64,000 nucleotides of DNA from Vicinamibacterales bacterium (GCA_036504215.1 DASXVO010000039.1:117309-181308); one strand, 5' to 3'. Shown: positions 53,295 to 62,723, counted from the stretch's first letter. A program made the numbers and translations. Notes: generated by a model not told the origin, from the letters alone.

Positions 53295-54206
53295 ATGCCT
53301 GCACCCACTCCAGGCCCGACACCGACGTCAGGCTGCTCGGTGACGAGTGTCGGCCTCACACCGCTCAACGACCTCCTCGGCGGTGCGTACAAAGGCGAGT
53401 CCGGAGGCCTGTATCCCGGGCGCACGAACTCGCATCCGGGCCACTCGACGGGCCTCGCCCTCGCTCGGGCGATCGGGCCGCGCGATGTCAACGGCACGCC
53501 GGACGCCGGCGGGAAGTACGCCCTGGTGTCGATCGGCATGTCGAATACGACGATGGAGTTTTCGGCCTTCAAGGCGCTGGCGGACCGCGAGCCGGGCAGA
53601 GACTCGCATCTCGTGATCGTGGATGGCGCGCAAGGCGGTCAGACGGCGTCCCTGTGGATCAATCCCTCGTGTCCATGCTGGGGAGTGCTCGACAGCCGGA
53701 TCCAGGCAGCCGGCGTCAGCGCCAGCCAGGTCGCCATCGTCTGGCTCAAGGAAGCCGACGCCGGACCGTCTTCGGGCTGGCCCGCATATGCGCAGCAGCT
53801 CAAGAACGAGATCGAGACGATGCTGCAGATGTTGAAGCAACGGTTCCCAAACCTGCGGATCGCCTATCTCTCGAGCCGAATCTACGCCGGGTACGCGACG
53901 ACCGCCTTGAATCCCGAACCGTACGCGTTCGAGAGTGCGTTCTCGGTCCGGGGCGTGATCCAGGATCAACTGTCGGGTATGGCAGCGCTCGACGTCGCCA
54001 GCGGCCGGGCGCCGTGGGTCGCGTGGGGGCCGTACCTGTGGGCGGATGGCATCAGGCCCAGGAGCGACGGCCTGACGTGGGCGTGTTCGGATCTGAGCAG
54101 CTCCGACGGAACTCATCCGAGCGCCACTGGCCAGCAGAAGGTCGCCGCCCTCCTTCTCGACTTCATGCGCACCGACGCGACGGCGCGCGAGTGGTTCCTG
54201 CAGTAG
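53295..54206 (+). CDS. SGNH/GDSL-like hydrolase, probably 5'-truncated
   Basis: The frame from ATG 53295 gives 303 residues: a proline/threonine linker (APTPGPTPTSGC), then an SGNH-hydrolase-like domain with the serine element SIGMSNTTMEF near residue 78, VIVDGAQGGQT near 106 and the D-x-x-H element SSSDGTHPSATGQQKV near 275. Such proteins are usually secreted, but no signal peptide can be found. The in-frame codons before the ATG read on as the same Pro-rich linker with no start codon, back to the end of the nitroreductase gene. This looks like a gene that has lost its 5' end. It may still be expressed from the ATG as a cytoplasmic product. Confidence 0.7.
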   Translation: MPAPTPGPTPTSGCSVTSVGLTPLNDLLGGAYKGESGGLYPGRTNSHPGHSTGLALARAIGPRDVNGTPDAGGKYALVSIGMSNTTMEFSAFKALADREPGRDSHLVIVDGAQGGQTASLWINPSCPCWGVLDSRIQAAGVSASQVAIVWLKEADAGPSSGWPAYAQQLKNEIETMLQMLKQRFPNLRIAYLSSRIYAGYATTALNPEPYAFESAFSVRGVIQDQLSGMAALDVASGRAPWVAWGPYLWADGIRPRSDGLTWACSDLSSSDGTHPSATGQQKVAALLLDFMRTDATAREWFLQ

Positions 54207-54231
54207 GCCGGTCCCGAGTCCGGGAGTCTGG

Positions 54232-54840
54232 ATGCTCCAATACGTTTTCCTCGGCGGTGGCTTCGCCTTCGCGGCAGTGGTCCAGCCCGGTCCGCTCCAG
54301 GCGTTCTTGCTTTCGCGTGCGGCCGCTGCCGGCTGGCGGCGAACGCTGCCTGCCGCTTTCTCGCCCGTGCTCAGCGATGGCCCCATTGCGGTGCTCGTTC
54401 TGCTCGTCCTCGGCCGGCTTCCCGTGGCGGGTCAGCAGGTTTTGCGGACGGCCGGTGGTCTGCTCCTGCTCTACCTCGCGTGGGCGGCGTTTCGACAATT
54501 GCGCGACACCTCGGGCACTCGTGAATCCGGCCGCGTTTCGGCGCCGCGCACGCTGCTGCAGGCGGCGACGGTCAACCTGCTGAACCCCAGCCCGTACCTC
54601 GGCTGGGCGCTCGTGATGGGGCCGGCGTTCGTCAGCGCGTGGCGCCAGAGCGCCGGGCACGCGGCGGCCCTCGTCGTGTCGTTCTACGCCGTCATGGTGG
54701 CCGGCCTCGCGGGCTTCATCGTGCTGGCCGGATCGGCCCGCCTGCTGCCTCCACGGGGACAGCGCGCACTCGTCTTCATTTCCGCGGTCATCCTCGCCGC
54801 GCTCGGCGTCTATCAGTTCATCGCCGGCGTCTACCTGTGA
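54232..54840 (+). CDS. LysE/RhtB-family exporter
   Basis: A 202-residue membrane protein with five to six helices and the LysE-type opening FAFAAVVQPGPLQAFLLSRA, where the P-G-P signature of the family stands. LSDGPIAVLVLLVLG and GGLLLLYLAWAAFRQLR follow, and TVNLLNPSPYLGWALVMGP is the N-P-x-P motif near residue 120. Family members export amino acids or similar compounds. Substrate unknown. The ATG has no strong ribosome binding site. It follows the SGNH gene after 25 bases on the same strand and is convergent with the DUF5666-like remnant. Confidence 0.85.
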   Translation: MLQYVFLGGGFAFAAVVQPGPLQAFLLSRAAAAGWRRTLPAAFSPVLSDGPIAVLVLLVLGRLPVAGQQVLRTAGGLLLLYLAWAAFRQLRDTSGTRESGRVSAPRTLLQAATVNLLNPSPYLGWALVMGPAFVSAWRQSAGHAAALVVSFYAVMVAGLAGFIVLAGSARLLPPRGQRALVFISAVILAALGVYQFIAGVYL

Positions 54841-54858
54841 CCCATTGTTCTCGATCAC

Positions 54859-55272
54859 CTACTTCCCGTTGCCACCCTTGTCGAATTTGACCGACCAGGC
54901 GGCCAGGGTCTTGTCGGACGGCATGAGCCCGCGGACCTCAACCGAGGCGCCCGCCGTAATGGTGGAGCAGATACCGCCTGAATAGGTGGTCATCGGGCCC
55001 GTGGTGACGTTCGTACCCTTCACAGTGAAGGTCACGGCCGGGCAGGCCCCGCTGACCGCGGCGACGGCACCCTCGACTTCGACCGACGAATCGGAGAGGT
55101 CGCGCACGTCGGCGAGGATGGTGGCGGTGCTGCCGCTCACCGAGAGGGTGACCTGCACGTGCTGCTGATCGGCGACGCCGGCCAGCATCGCGCTGGCGTT
55201 CACGCCCGTCGCGGTGAAATGAAGGCGGACATCGCCGGGCGGTACGTTGTTGAGCTGGAAATGAGCGCCCAC
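54859..55272 (-). CDS. DUF5666-like domain protein, probably 5'-truncated
   Basis: The frame from a GTG gives 137 residues. A short piece of a carbohydrate-regulatory-like strand set (FQLNNVPPGDVRLHFTATG) leads into a DUF5666-like beta domain: VEVEGAVAAVSGACPAVTF, GTNVTTGPMTTYSGGICSTI and GASVEVRGLMPSDKTLAA. Homologues are secreted, with a signal peptide and more sequence before this. Here the in-frame sequence upstream of the GTG runs to a stop at 55336-55338 without a start codon, and GTG 55272 has no ribosome binding site. It is likely the 3' part of a degraded gene. It abuts the promoter region of the M3 peptidase gene. Confidence 0.6.
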   Translation of the reverse strand: MGAHFQLNNVPPGDVRLHFTATGVNASAMLAGVADQQHVQVTLSVSGSTATILADVRDLSDSSVEVEGAVAAVSGACPAVTFTVKGTNVTTGPMTTYSGGICSTITAGASVEVRGLMPSDKTLAAWSVKFDKGGNGK

Positions 55273-55411
55273 TTTGGGCCGCCACGAACCGAGTGACCTC
55301 GCCCCGTGGCCTCTCCCTGTGCAAGGCAGCCACCCTCACGGTGTTATGCTTCCGAGGTTTGTGACCGGGCCCCTCTTGGGTCCGGCCGCGCACCCTCCTC
55401 GAGAGGCCGTC

Positions 55412-57532
55412 ATGTTCAAACCGATTCTCAGTTCGTGTGTCGTTCTCACCCTGGTCATGACCGTGGCCGGATGTGCGCAGAAGCCGGAGGCTCCCGTGTC
55501 CCAGGTCAACCCGCTGCTGACGGAATGGACCACGCCGTTTGGCGCGCCGCCATTCAACGAGATCAAGCCGGAGCACTTCCTCCCTGCGTTCAAGGTGGCC
55601 ATCGACGAGCAGCGCAAGGAGGTCGAACGCATCGCAGCGAATGCGGAGCCGCCGACCTTCGCCAACACGCTCGAGGCGCTGGAGAACTCTGGGGTGCTGC
55701 TTGGGAAGGTCCGAGCGGTGTTTCAGAACCTCTCCTCGTCGGAGACCAGCGAGGCGCTTCAGGCGGTCAACCGCGAGGTCGCGCCCATGCTGTCGGCCAC
55801 TGCCGACGACATCCGGATGAACCCGCGGCTGTTCGCGCGCGTCAAGGCGGTGTGGGAACAGCGCGAGCGCCTGGGCCTCAGCGGGCCCCAGCGCAAGCTG
55901 CTCGACGACACCTACAAGGAGTTCGTGAGGAACGGCGCCAACCTCGACGCCGCGGGGCAGGCGCGCCTGCGCGCGATCAACACCGAGTTGTCCTCGCTCG
56001 GCGTGGCGTTCGACGAGCACCACTTGTACGACACCAATGCCTACCAGCTCGTGATCGAGCGGCGTGAGGACCTCGCGGGCCTGACGCCCGACATCATCGC
56101 GGCTGCGGCGGAGGCGGCGAAGGCCGCGAAGCTCCCGGGCAAGTGGGTGTTCGGCCTCCAGTCACCGAGCATCTGGCCGTTCCTCTCGTACGCCGACAAC
56201 CGGGAACTGCGGCGGCAGATCCTCGCGGCCTACACGAGCCGGTGCGACCACGGCGATCAGTGGGACAACAAGAAGAACGCGGCGCGCCAGGCCGCGTTGC
56301 GCCTGGAGCGATCGAAGTTGCTCGGGTACAAGACGTTCGCCGACTTCGTCCTCGAGGAGGAAATGGCGAAGACGCCGGCGGCCGTCTACGACCTGTTGAA
56401 TCGAGTGTGGGTGCCGGCGCGCGAGATGGCGATCAGGGAAGCAGCGGCCCTCCGGGAGATCGGTGCGAAGGCGCATCCCGGATTCACGCTCGAGGCATCG
56501 GACTGGCGCTACTACACGGAGAAGATCCGAAAGAGCCGCTTCGACCTGGACGAGGAGTCGCTGCGGCCGTACTTCTCGCTCGATCGCGTGCGCGACGGTG
56601 CGTTCGCGGTCGCCACCAAGCTGTACGGCATCACATTCACCCGCCGGACCGATCTCCCGATCTACCACCCGGACGTGGCGACCTTCGAGGTGAAGGACCG
56701 CGACGGCTCGCACCTGGGCGTGCTCTACACCGACTTCCATCCGAGGCCGGGCAAGAACTCGGGGGCCTGGAGCGACAGGTTCCGACCACAGTGGGTCATG
56801 GGCGGCCGCGACATCCGTCCCATCGCCACGATGGTCTGCAACTTCCCCCGCCCGGTCGGCGCCGCGCCCTCGCAGATCGGCCTCGAGGACGTCCGGACGC
56901 TGTTTCACGAATTCGGCCACGCCCTGCACACGCTGCTCAGTCGCGTGCGCTACCGCAGCCTGAACGGCGTGCCGACGGACTTCGTCGAGCTGCCTTCGCA
57001 GATCATGGAGAACTGGGCACTCGAACCCGACGTGCTGAAGCTCTACGCGACGCACTTCAAGACCGGCCAGCCGATTCCCGCCGACCTGGTTGCGAAGATC
57101 AAGAAGTCCGCGACGTTCAACCAGGGTTTCACCACGGTCGAGTACCTGGCAGCGTGCCTGCTCGACATGGACTGGCACACGCTGACGATGGCGGGGGAGC
57201 AGGACACGGCGGCGTTCGACAAGGCGTCGATGGAGAAGATCCGCCTGCTGCCCGAGATCGTCGTCCGCTACCGCAGTCCGTACTTCAGCCACGTCTTCGG
57301 CGAGGGCGGAGGCTACGCGGCCGGCTACTACAGCTACATCTGGAGCGAGGTGCTCGACAAGGACGCGTTCGAGGCGTTCAAGGAGAAGGGGCTGTTCGAC
57401 GAGGCGACGGCCAGGGCGTTTCGCGTGCTGCTCGAGAAGGGCGGGTCCGAAGAGGCGATGGTGCTCTACAAGGCGTTTCGAGGGAAGGAGCCCAGCGTCG
57501 AGCCGCTGCTCAAAGCCCGCGGGTTGAAGTAG
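55412..57532 (+). CDS. M3 family oligopeptidase, lipoprotein (Dcp-like)
   Basis: A 706-residue zinc peptidase. The N-terminus is a lipoprotein signal (VVLTLVMTVAGCAQKP; cysteine near residue 21), so it is membrane-anchored, probably in the periplasm. The catalytic centre has His499-Glu500-x-x-His503 in LFHEFGHALH, with the third ligand glutamate expected in LPSQIMENWALEP near residue 530. FGEGGGYAAGYYSYIWSEVLDKDAF near 630 is the typical Dcp/M3A substrate region. It would cleave short peptides, possibly dipeptides from the C-terminus. ATG 55412 starts the lipoprotein signal. It ends before a structured region facing the next gene. Confidence 0.93.
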   Translation: MFKPILSSCVVLTLVMTVAGCAQKPEAPVSQVNPLLTEWTTPFGAPPFNEIKPEHFLPAFKVAIDEQRKEVERIAANAEPPTFANTLEALENSGVLLGKVRAVFQNLSSSETSEALQAVNREVAPMLSATADDIRMNPRLFARVKAVWEQRERLGLSGPQRKLLDDTYKEFVRNGANLDAAGQARLRAINTELSSLGVAFDEHHLYDTNAYQLVIERREDLAGLTPDIIAAAAEAAKAAKLPGKWVFGLQSPSIWPFLSYADNRELRRQILAAYTSRCDHGDQWDNKKNAARQAALRLERSKLLGYKTFADFVLEEEMAKTPAAVYDLLNRVWVPAREMAIREAAALREIGAKAHPGFTLEASDWRYYTEKIRKSRFDLDEESLRPYFSLDRVRDGAFAVATKLYGITFTRRTDLPIYHPDVATFEVKDRDGSHLGVLYTDFHPRPGKNSGAWSDRFRPQWVMGGRDIRPIATMVCNFPRPVGAAPSQIGLEDVRTLFHEFGHALHTLLSRVRYRSLNGVPTDFVELPSQIMENWALEPDVLKLYATHFKTGQPIPADLVAKIKKSATFNQGFTTVEYLAACLLDMDWHTLTMAGEQDTAAFDKASMEKIRLLPEIVVRYRSPYFSHVFGEGGGYAAGYYSYIWSEVLDKDAFEAFKEKGLFDEATARAFRVLLEKGGSEEAMVLYKAFRGKEPSVEPLLKARGLK

Positions 57533-57549
57533 GCGACTCAGGCGAAAGA

Positions 57550-57595
57550 GGGGCGGTAGGGCCGCCAGGCGGCGGACGACGCCGTCGGCCGCCCC
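57550..57595. terminator. structured G+C-rich region between convergent genes
   Basis: GGGGCGG (57550-57556) pairs with CCGCCCC (57589-57595); inside lie further short stems such as gccgccaggcggc and gacgacgccgtc. It sits between the M3 peptidase stop and the opposite gene's stop. No T tract, so a terminator is likely but not certain. Confidence 0.4.
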
Positions 57596-57605
57596 GATCC
57601 TCCCG

Positions 57606-58043
57606 CTATGCTCGAAGGTTGTCGGCCTGCCAGTTCTTGACGAGTTTCTTGATGACCTTTCGGTCTGTCAGACTCTGGTCGAGCACCTGGCGGGCCAGCG
57701 CGGGCAGTTCCTCGTCGCTCGCGAATCGCAAGGCCACCAACTGGTCCACGGTGAATCGGTCGATGGCAGGAGTCACCTCGGGCGGCAGCAGTCGGGCGAG
57801 GCGAAGCCGCATTTCGAGCCGGATCACGCGGTCCTGCACGGTCAGCGGGAACTGGCGGACGTAGACGAACAGCAGGAGCAGCGCGACGGCCAGCAGCAAC
57901 TGCATGATCGTGTCGATACCCGAGGGCCTGACGACCCGGTACAGGCTCCAGAGCAGATTGATCACAAGAAGCCCGAACGCGACACCGTGGAATCCCGGTA
58001 CGAAGCGGGCATGGTTCTCGAAGGTCTGTGGGCGATCGGCCAT
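57606..58043 (-). CDS. small two-helix membrane protein (DUF6526-like)
   Basis: A 145-residue protein with two membrane helices (about residues 17-38 and 47-68), starting ADRPQTFENHARFVPGFHGV. The N-terminal histidine pattern and helices recall the DUF6526 family of uncharacterised proteins. The C-terminal half is cytosolic, basic and helical (FTVDQLVALRFASDEELPAL, SLTDRKVIKKLVKNW). CAGGAGG precedes the ATG at good spacing, so this start is firm. No function can be given. Gene neighbours, M3 peptidase and a small secreted protein, do not suggest one. Confidence 0.75.
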   Translation of the reverse strand: MADRPQTFENHARFVPGFHGVAFGLLVINLLWSLYRVVRPSGIDTIMQLLLAVALLLLFVYVRQFPLTVQDRVIRLEMRLRLARLLPPEVTPAIDRFTVDQLVALRFASDEELPALARQVLDQSLTDRKVIKKLVKNWQADNLRA

Positions 58044-58352
58044 GACATCCTCCTGGCTTGCTATCCTCTCCACCGAGCGACGCCCCCTATGATACCGTTC
58101 CTTCGAACCACTCCGCTGACACTTCGTTGAAGCGCAATTCCAACCGTCTCCGTCAGCGCGACTCGCGGACCGACGTCGGTGTCGGCTGGAGATGAAGCCG
58201 CGCCGGCTCGGGGACCTGAAACAGTTATTCCAGTCGGGTCGTAGACACTTACAAAAGGTCGTCATCAGCCCTGCGAATTCAGCCCCGGCACACCCGAGGG
58301 TCGCGTGTGCCCGTGCTCGTCATCGAACGGCCCACGAGATTGAGGGGAAGAA
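58044..58352. other. intergenic region, no gene found
   Basis: This 309-base divergent gap between the small membrane protein and the secreted protein gene has no credible coding frame. It probably holds both promoters; none matches well enough to place. The gene at 58353 has GAGGGGAAG just upstream. Confidence 0.4.
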
Positions 58353-58751
58353 ATGAGACAGCTGCTTCGAATCCTGATCGTCATACTGGCCGTCGGGGTT
58401 ACGGCTGGCGCCTCGGTCGCGTACGCGCAGGACGCCGCGATCCTCGACGCGCCGTTCGCCTTCAGGGTGGGCTCCGTCGTGCACCAGCCGGGCAAGTACG
58501 AACTGCGCCCGAACGGTGACCAGATGGGCGTCACTATTACGCCCCCCAAAGGCGCCGCGACGATGGCCCTGGTGGTGACGCGGCTGGCGGAGCCCGAGCC
58601 GCCCCTCCCGGACGGGAAGGTGGTGTTCGACAAGGTCGGCGAGTTGTACTTCCTGTCCGAGGTCTGGATTCCGGGCATGGACGGGTTCCTGCTGCACTCC
58701 GCGAAGGAGAAGCACAGCCACGTCAAGGTGAAGCTGACCAAGAAGGGCTGA
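58353..58751 (+). CDS. small secreted protein of unknown function
   Basis: A 132-residue exported protein with a clear signal peptide (RQLLRILIVILAVGVTAGASVAYA, cut near residue 25). The rest is a beta-rich domain: ILDAPFAFRVGSVVHQPGKYEL, then VVFDKVGELYFLSEVWIPG and a basic end (KVKLTKKG). This resembles the short secreted proteins with a FxFxxG and PAGxYxL pattern that are frequent in Acidobacteriota genomes; no function is known for them. GAGGGGAAGAA is well placed before the ATG. It precedes a large TonB receptor by 462 bases. Confidence 0.75.
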   Translation: MRQLLRILIVILAVGVTAGASVAYAQDAAILDAPFAFRVGSVVHQPGKYELRPNGDQMGVTITPPKGAATMALVVTRLAEPEPPLPDGKVVFDKVGELYFLSEVWIPGMDGFLLHSAKEKHSHVKVKLTKKG

Positions 58752-59213
58752 CCCTCTCTCCCCGCGCGGTTTCGCCCCGGCCGGCGTCCGGACGGTGACG
58801 TCCGGAGCGCAGGCCGGCATTGCGGCACGGCGATGCCGGACGCATCCTCGATGCGCCAGTGTGCGTGGGGGATCCCAGGCACACGGTCGTCGGCGGTTTC
58901 GTTCGAAACGACCGGCGACCGTGGTCTCCTCACCCGCCTGCGCCGTGACCCGCACCAACGCGTCGTCACGGCGACCGACTCAATCCCGCCACTGATCAAC
59001 CGGCCGTTCGAGCTTGCGGCGTGCCGCCATTTGACGCGGCCTCGGACGCCGGTCCAACCTCCGAGCGCTTGTGCCAGGCCTCGTTGGGAGGCGTCGGCCG
59101 GACAGAGGCATCGGCCGGACTTGACATCTGGGTCCGGCAGCGCCAGAGTGTCCGCGTTCACCGTCACATTCCGGGTACGGTTCGTCACCTCGCGACTCCC
59201 TCGGAGGTCCCAG
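58752..59213. other. long leader region before the large TonB receptor
   Basis: This 462-base region has an open frame in phase with the receptor from 58833, but its codon use is poor and it has no homology-like features, so I treat it as non-coding. It contains two copies of a tcggccggac unit (about 59092-59118) and a TTGACA at 59119-59124 without a good -10. A leader or promoter function is likely but unplaced. Confidence 0.4.
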
Positions 59214-62141
59214 ATGAATCCGCTACGCGCCCTGGCCGCTGCAGGCTCCTTCGCGCTACTCCTCGTTGTCGTGTCGGCTTCCGATGGATGGGCCCAGAAC
59301 GCCCAGATCATCGGGAGCGTCAAGGACCAGTCCGGAGGGATCGTCCCCGGCGCCACCGTTACCGCGAAGAACCAGGAGTCCGGGCTCACGCGGGTCAATG
59401 TCAGCAATGAGAAGGGCGAGTTCCGCCTGCCCGCCCTGCCGCCGGGGATCTACAGCCTGACCGTGGAGCTGTCGGGGTTCAACACCGAGAGCCGGCCCGA
59501 CATCCTGCTGACGATCGAGCAGACGGCCGTGGTCGTCTTCACGCTCAAGCCGGCGACCGTGGCCGAGACCGTGACCGTGACCGGCGAGGCGCCGATCATC
59601 GACACGAGCCGTTCCGACGTGGCCACGGCGGTGTCCAACAAGCAAATCCAGGACCTGCCGGTCGCCTCACGCCGGTGGATCGACCTCGCGATGCTCGTTC
59701 CCGGAACGTCGCAGGACAACATCCGGGGATTCTTCTACCGCGGGAACGCGAATATCGGCGGCGGTACCCGCGAGTACTCGAACATGTCGATGGTGGACGG
59801 CGTCAACAACACCTGGGCGGAGATGGGCGAGCCGCGCCAGAACTTTGCGATGGACTCCATTCGCGAGTTCAAGGTCTCGACGTCGAACTACAAGGCCGAG
59901 TACGGGCTGGCCACCGGCGGCGTCATGACGGTCGTCTCGAAGTCCGGGACCAACACCCTGCACGGATCGGGGCTCCTGTTCCTGCGCGATGCGTCACTGA
60001 CCGCGATCGAGTATTTCCAGGAACTGCAGAACAAGCCGAAACCCGACTACCGGCGCTATCAGTACGGGGCCACGATCGGCGGCCCGATCGTCAAGGACAA
60101 GACCCATTTCTTCTTTGCGGTCGAGGCGACCAAGGAGAAGCAGTTCTTCACGGTGTTCGCCGGCGGGCTCTGGCCGCAGTACGAAGGGACCTACCCGAGC
60201 GACCAGAACCGGTGGACGTACACGGCCAAGGTCGATCATCAACTGAATTTGAGCCAGTCCATCTTCGTGCGGGTGGCGCAGGAGAACGAGTATCGACCGA
60301 TCATCACGAGCGGCGGGCGCACCCACCCGACCGCCTCGTTCGATTTCGCCGTGCCCCGCCAATCTGCGGTCGTTGGCCATACCTGGGTCATCAACGACCG
60401 GATGCTGAACGACGCCCGCTTCCAGTATGCCTACAGCAAGTACGAGGTGTCGGCGCCGTACAGCCACGGGTCGCTCCAGCCGGGTGACTTCGGGACGAAC
60501 CGGACGGGGCTGTGCTCGACGGTCTACAGCTACCCATCGATCATCGTGGGTGGCTGCGGCAACAGCCAGATGGGGCCGGAGCGCCGATGGGAGATCAAGG
60601 ACGACTTCTCGATCCTGAAGACGGGCTGGGGCGGAACGCACCAGTGGAAGCTCGGGTTCGACATCAGCTACATCCCGTTCGAGGCCGACAACCTGGGCGT
60701 TCCCCTCGGCCAGTACAACTTCCCGAAGGACAAGCCCTACGATCCGAACGACAAGACCACGTGGCCCATCCAGTACACGGAGAGCCTGCCCCGATACGCA
60801 AACGTGCCCACCAAGCACTTCGCGCTCTACGTGCAGGACGACTGGGAGGCCCGCGCAGGTCTGACGCTCAACCTCGGGATCCGCTACGACCGGCAGATCG
60901 GCTCGTTCAACGAGAACCTGCCGCACCTGCAGGACCTGGTCGCCCAGCGGATTCCCGGGGCCGGATACCCGGCCGGGACCGACTGGTTCAACACCTGGTA
61001 CAAGGACTCGCAGAATCGAGGCGACGCGAACAACTTCGGCCCGCGGATTGGGTTCGCCTGGGACCCGACATCGAAGGGACGGCTCAACGTCCACGCGGGG
61101 TACGGGGTCTTCTACGACAACGTTCGGACCCTGATGAACATGGACGAGATCTGGTGGCCGCAAACCCAGCAGATCGTCATCAGCAATCCGACGTTCGGCA
61201 ACCCGTTCGGTGGCAAGCCGCGGTCGTCCTACCTCCAGACGCCGAACATGTGGGTGATGGATCCGGGCTTCAAGAACGCGTACGCGCACCAGGTCAATTC
61301 GGGCTTCACGTACCTGCTGACACGCAACATGGCACTGAGCGCCGACATGCTGCTGACCTACCGCAAAGGAGACCTGGTCGATCCCACACGCCCGGATCTC
61401 AACCTGCCCGACCCGGTCACCAAGGTGCGTCCGTATCCGCAGTTCGCCCGGGTCTCCCAGTTGAGATCGGGACAGGACAATGAGTACAAGGCCCTGCTGC
61501 TGAAGCTCGATAAGCGGCTGAGCCGGCGGTATCAGTACATGGTGTCGTACACCCTCGCCAAGGCGACGGACATCATGCCGCGCAACACGCAGGGCGACTA
61601 CTACGGGTTCCAGGAGATCACCAGCGCCTCGGCGGCCGATCGTCGCCACCGCCTCGTGGTGAGCGGTATCGTGCAACTGCCGTACGGCGTCCAGGCGTCC
61701 GCGATTGCCGACTTCCGCTCGAAGCTGCCGTTCAACCCGGCCTCGTCGCTCGACATCAACAAGGACGGCTACTCGGGCGACAACCCGCCCGGCGTCGCGT
61801 TCCGCAGCGGCTGCGGTTCGCTCGACCTCAACGCGATCAACACGTTCCGGGCCTCGCGGAGCCTGGCGCCGGTCTCCGATGGAGACATCGCCTGCCCGAG
61901 CTTCATGAACGTCGATGCGCGCGTCTCGAAGATCTTCACCTTCGGGAAGACCTCTCGAATCGAGCTGATCGCCCAGCTGTTCAACGTGTTCAACCGCGCG
62001 AACTTCGCGACACCCGCGTCCAACCCGGGCGCCGCCGATGTTCCGGGGAAGCCGCCCACGTTCGGTTCGGTGAACGCCATCCTCGCGAACATCAACGCCC
62101 CGTCGCGCCAGGCGGAGTTTGCGATCCGGTTCCAGTTCTGA
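59214..62141 (+). CDS. TonB-dependent receptor, Oar-like with carboxypeptidase-regulatory-like domain
   Basis: A 975-residue outer-membrane protein. A signal peptide (ALLLVVVSASDGWAQ) leads to a CarboxypepD-regulatory-like domain (about 25-110: IIGSVKDQSGGIVPGATVTA, LPALPPGIYSLTVELSGFN). A plug follows (about 125-245: VTVTGEAPIIDTSRSDVATA, AEYGLATGGVMTVVSKSGTN), then a large barrel with FNVFNRANFATP near the end and a final Phe (EFAIRFQF), the usual OMP signal. Oar-like receptors in Acidobacteriota probably import large glycans or peptides. GGAGG lies six bases before ATG 59214. Nothing adjacent reveals its cargo. Confidence 0.92.
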   Translation: MNPLRALAAAGSFALLLVVVSASDGWAQNAQIIGSVKDQSGGIVPGATVTAKNQESGLTRVNVSNEKGEFRLPALPPGIYSLTVELSGFNTESRPDILLTIEQTAVVVFTLKPATVAETVTVTGEAPIIDTSRSDVATAVSNKQIQDLPVASRRWIDLAMLVPGTSQDNIRGFFYRGNANIGGGTREYSNMSMVDGVNNTWAEMGEPRQNFAMDSIREFKVSTSNYKAEYGLATGGVMTVVSKSGTNTLHGSGLLFLRDASLTAIEYFQELQNKPKPDYRRYQYGATIGGPIVKDKTHFFFAVEATKEKQFFTVFAGGLWPQYEGTYPSDQNRWTYTAKVDHQLNLSQSIFVRVAQENEYRPIITSGGRTHPTASFDFAVPRQSAVVGHTWVINDRMLNDARFQYAYSKYEVSAPYSHGSLQPGDFGTNRTGLCSTVYSYPSIIVGGCGNSQMGPERRWEIKDDFSILKTGWGGTHQWKLGFDISYIPFEADNLGVPLGQYNFPKDKPYDPNDKTTWPIQYTESLPRYANVPTKHFALYVQDDWEARAGLTLNLGIRYDRQIGSFNENLPHLQDLVAQRIPGAGYPAGTDWFNTWYKDSQNRGDANNFGPRIGFAWDPTSKGRLNVHAGYGVFYDNVRTLMNMDEIWWPQTQQIVISNPTFGNPFGGKPRSSYLQTPNMWVMDPGFKNAYAHQVNSGFTYLLTRNMALSADMLLTYRKGDLVDPTRPDLNLPDPVTKVRPYPQFARVSQLRSGQDNEYKALLLKLDKRLSRRYQYMVSYTLAKATDIMPRNTQGDYYGFQEITSASAADRRHRLVVSGIVQLPYGVQASAIADFRSKLPFNPASSLDINKDGYSGDNPPGVAFRSGCGSLDLNAINTFRASRSLAPVSDGDIACPSFMNVDARVSKIFTFGKTSRIELIAQLFNVFNRANFATPASNPGAADVPGKPPTFGSVNAILANINAPSRQAEFAIRFQF

Positions 62142-62198
62142 GGGCGAGGGTCGGGGCCGGCTCATCGCCGGTTCGACACTCCAGGCAGGAGGTTTGTC

Positions 62199-62723
62199 AT
62201 GACGCTGATCGACGTTCTGAGGCAGGAAGCTGAGGTCATGTACGGCACCACCGAGGCGCTGTTTCGGCGGGTTGAGCCGGGCATGCTCGCGTGGAAACCG
62301 GCCACCGGGCAGAATTGGATGACCGTCGGCCAGGTGCTGATGCACTGCACGAGTTCGTGTGGCATGTCCATGAAGGGCTTCATCACCGGAGACTGGGGAT
62401 TGCCGGACGGCGTACGCTTCGAGGACATGAAGCCCGAGGACATGTTGCCTCCCGCCTCGCAATTGCCCACGGTCGAGAGCGTGAAGCAGGCGCTGCAGCT
62501 CCTCGCGCAGGATCGAGCGCTGGCCATGAAGCAGCTCGGTGCGCTCGACGAATCGAAGCTGCTCGCGGACCGTTTCCCTGCGCCCTGGGGTGGCCCGAAG
62601 GTCACGCTCTTCCAGCACCTCTACAACATGATCGGGCACCTGGGCCAGCACAAGGGGCAGTTGTTCTACTACCTGAAGCTGTCGGGCCAGAACGTGAACA
62701 CGGGCGATCTATACGGAATGTGA
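62199..62723 (+). CDS. DinB family protein
   Basis: A 174-residue four-helix-bundle protein. The three histidine metal ligands are likely in VGQVLMHCTSS (near residue 50) and LYNMIGHLGQHKGQLFYYL (near 145), where the H-x-x-x-H pattern of DinB/YfiT proteins stands. DinB proteins include thiol-dependent transferases and damage-induced proteins of unknown role. AGGAGG precedes the ATG. It follows the TonB receptor by 57 bases, so it may be cotranscribed, but no functional link is evident. Confidence 0.88.
   Translation: MTLIDVLRQEAEVMYGTTEALFRRVEPGMLAWKPATGQNWMTVGQVLMHCTSSCGMSMKGFITGDWGLPDGVRFEDMKPEDMLPPASQLPTVESVKQALQLLAQDRALAMKQLGALDESKLLADRFPAPWGGPKVTLFQHLYNMIGHLGQHKGQLFYYLKLSGQNVNTGDLYGM

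Noticed and set aside
58833..59213. 127-codon N-terminal extension of the large TonB receptor
   Set aside because: The signal peptide starts at ATG 59214, which has a good ribosome binding site; upstream codons are not biased like coding sequence.
59994..62651. An 885-codon open frame on the minus strand across the large TonB receptor and DinB genes
   Set aside because: It is antisense to well-supported genes, has an Arg/Val/Asp-rich composition typical of G+C-rich shadow frames and shows no domain.
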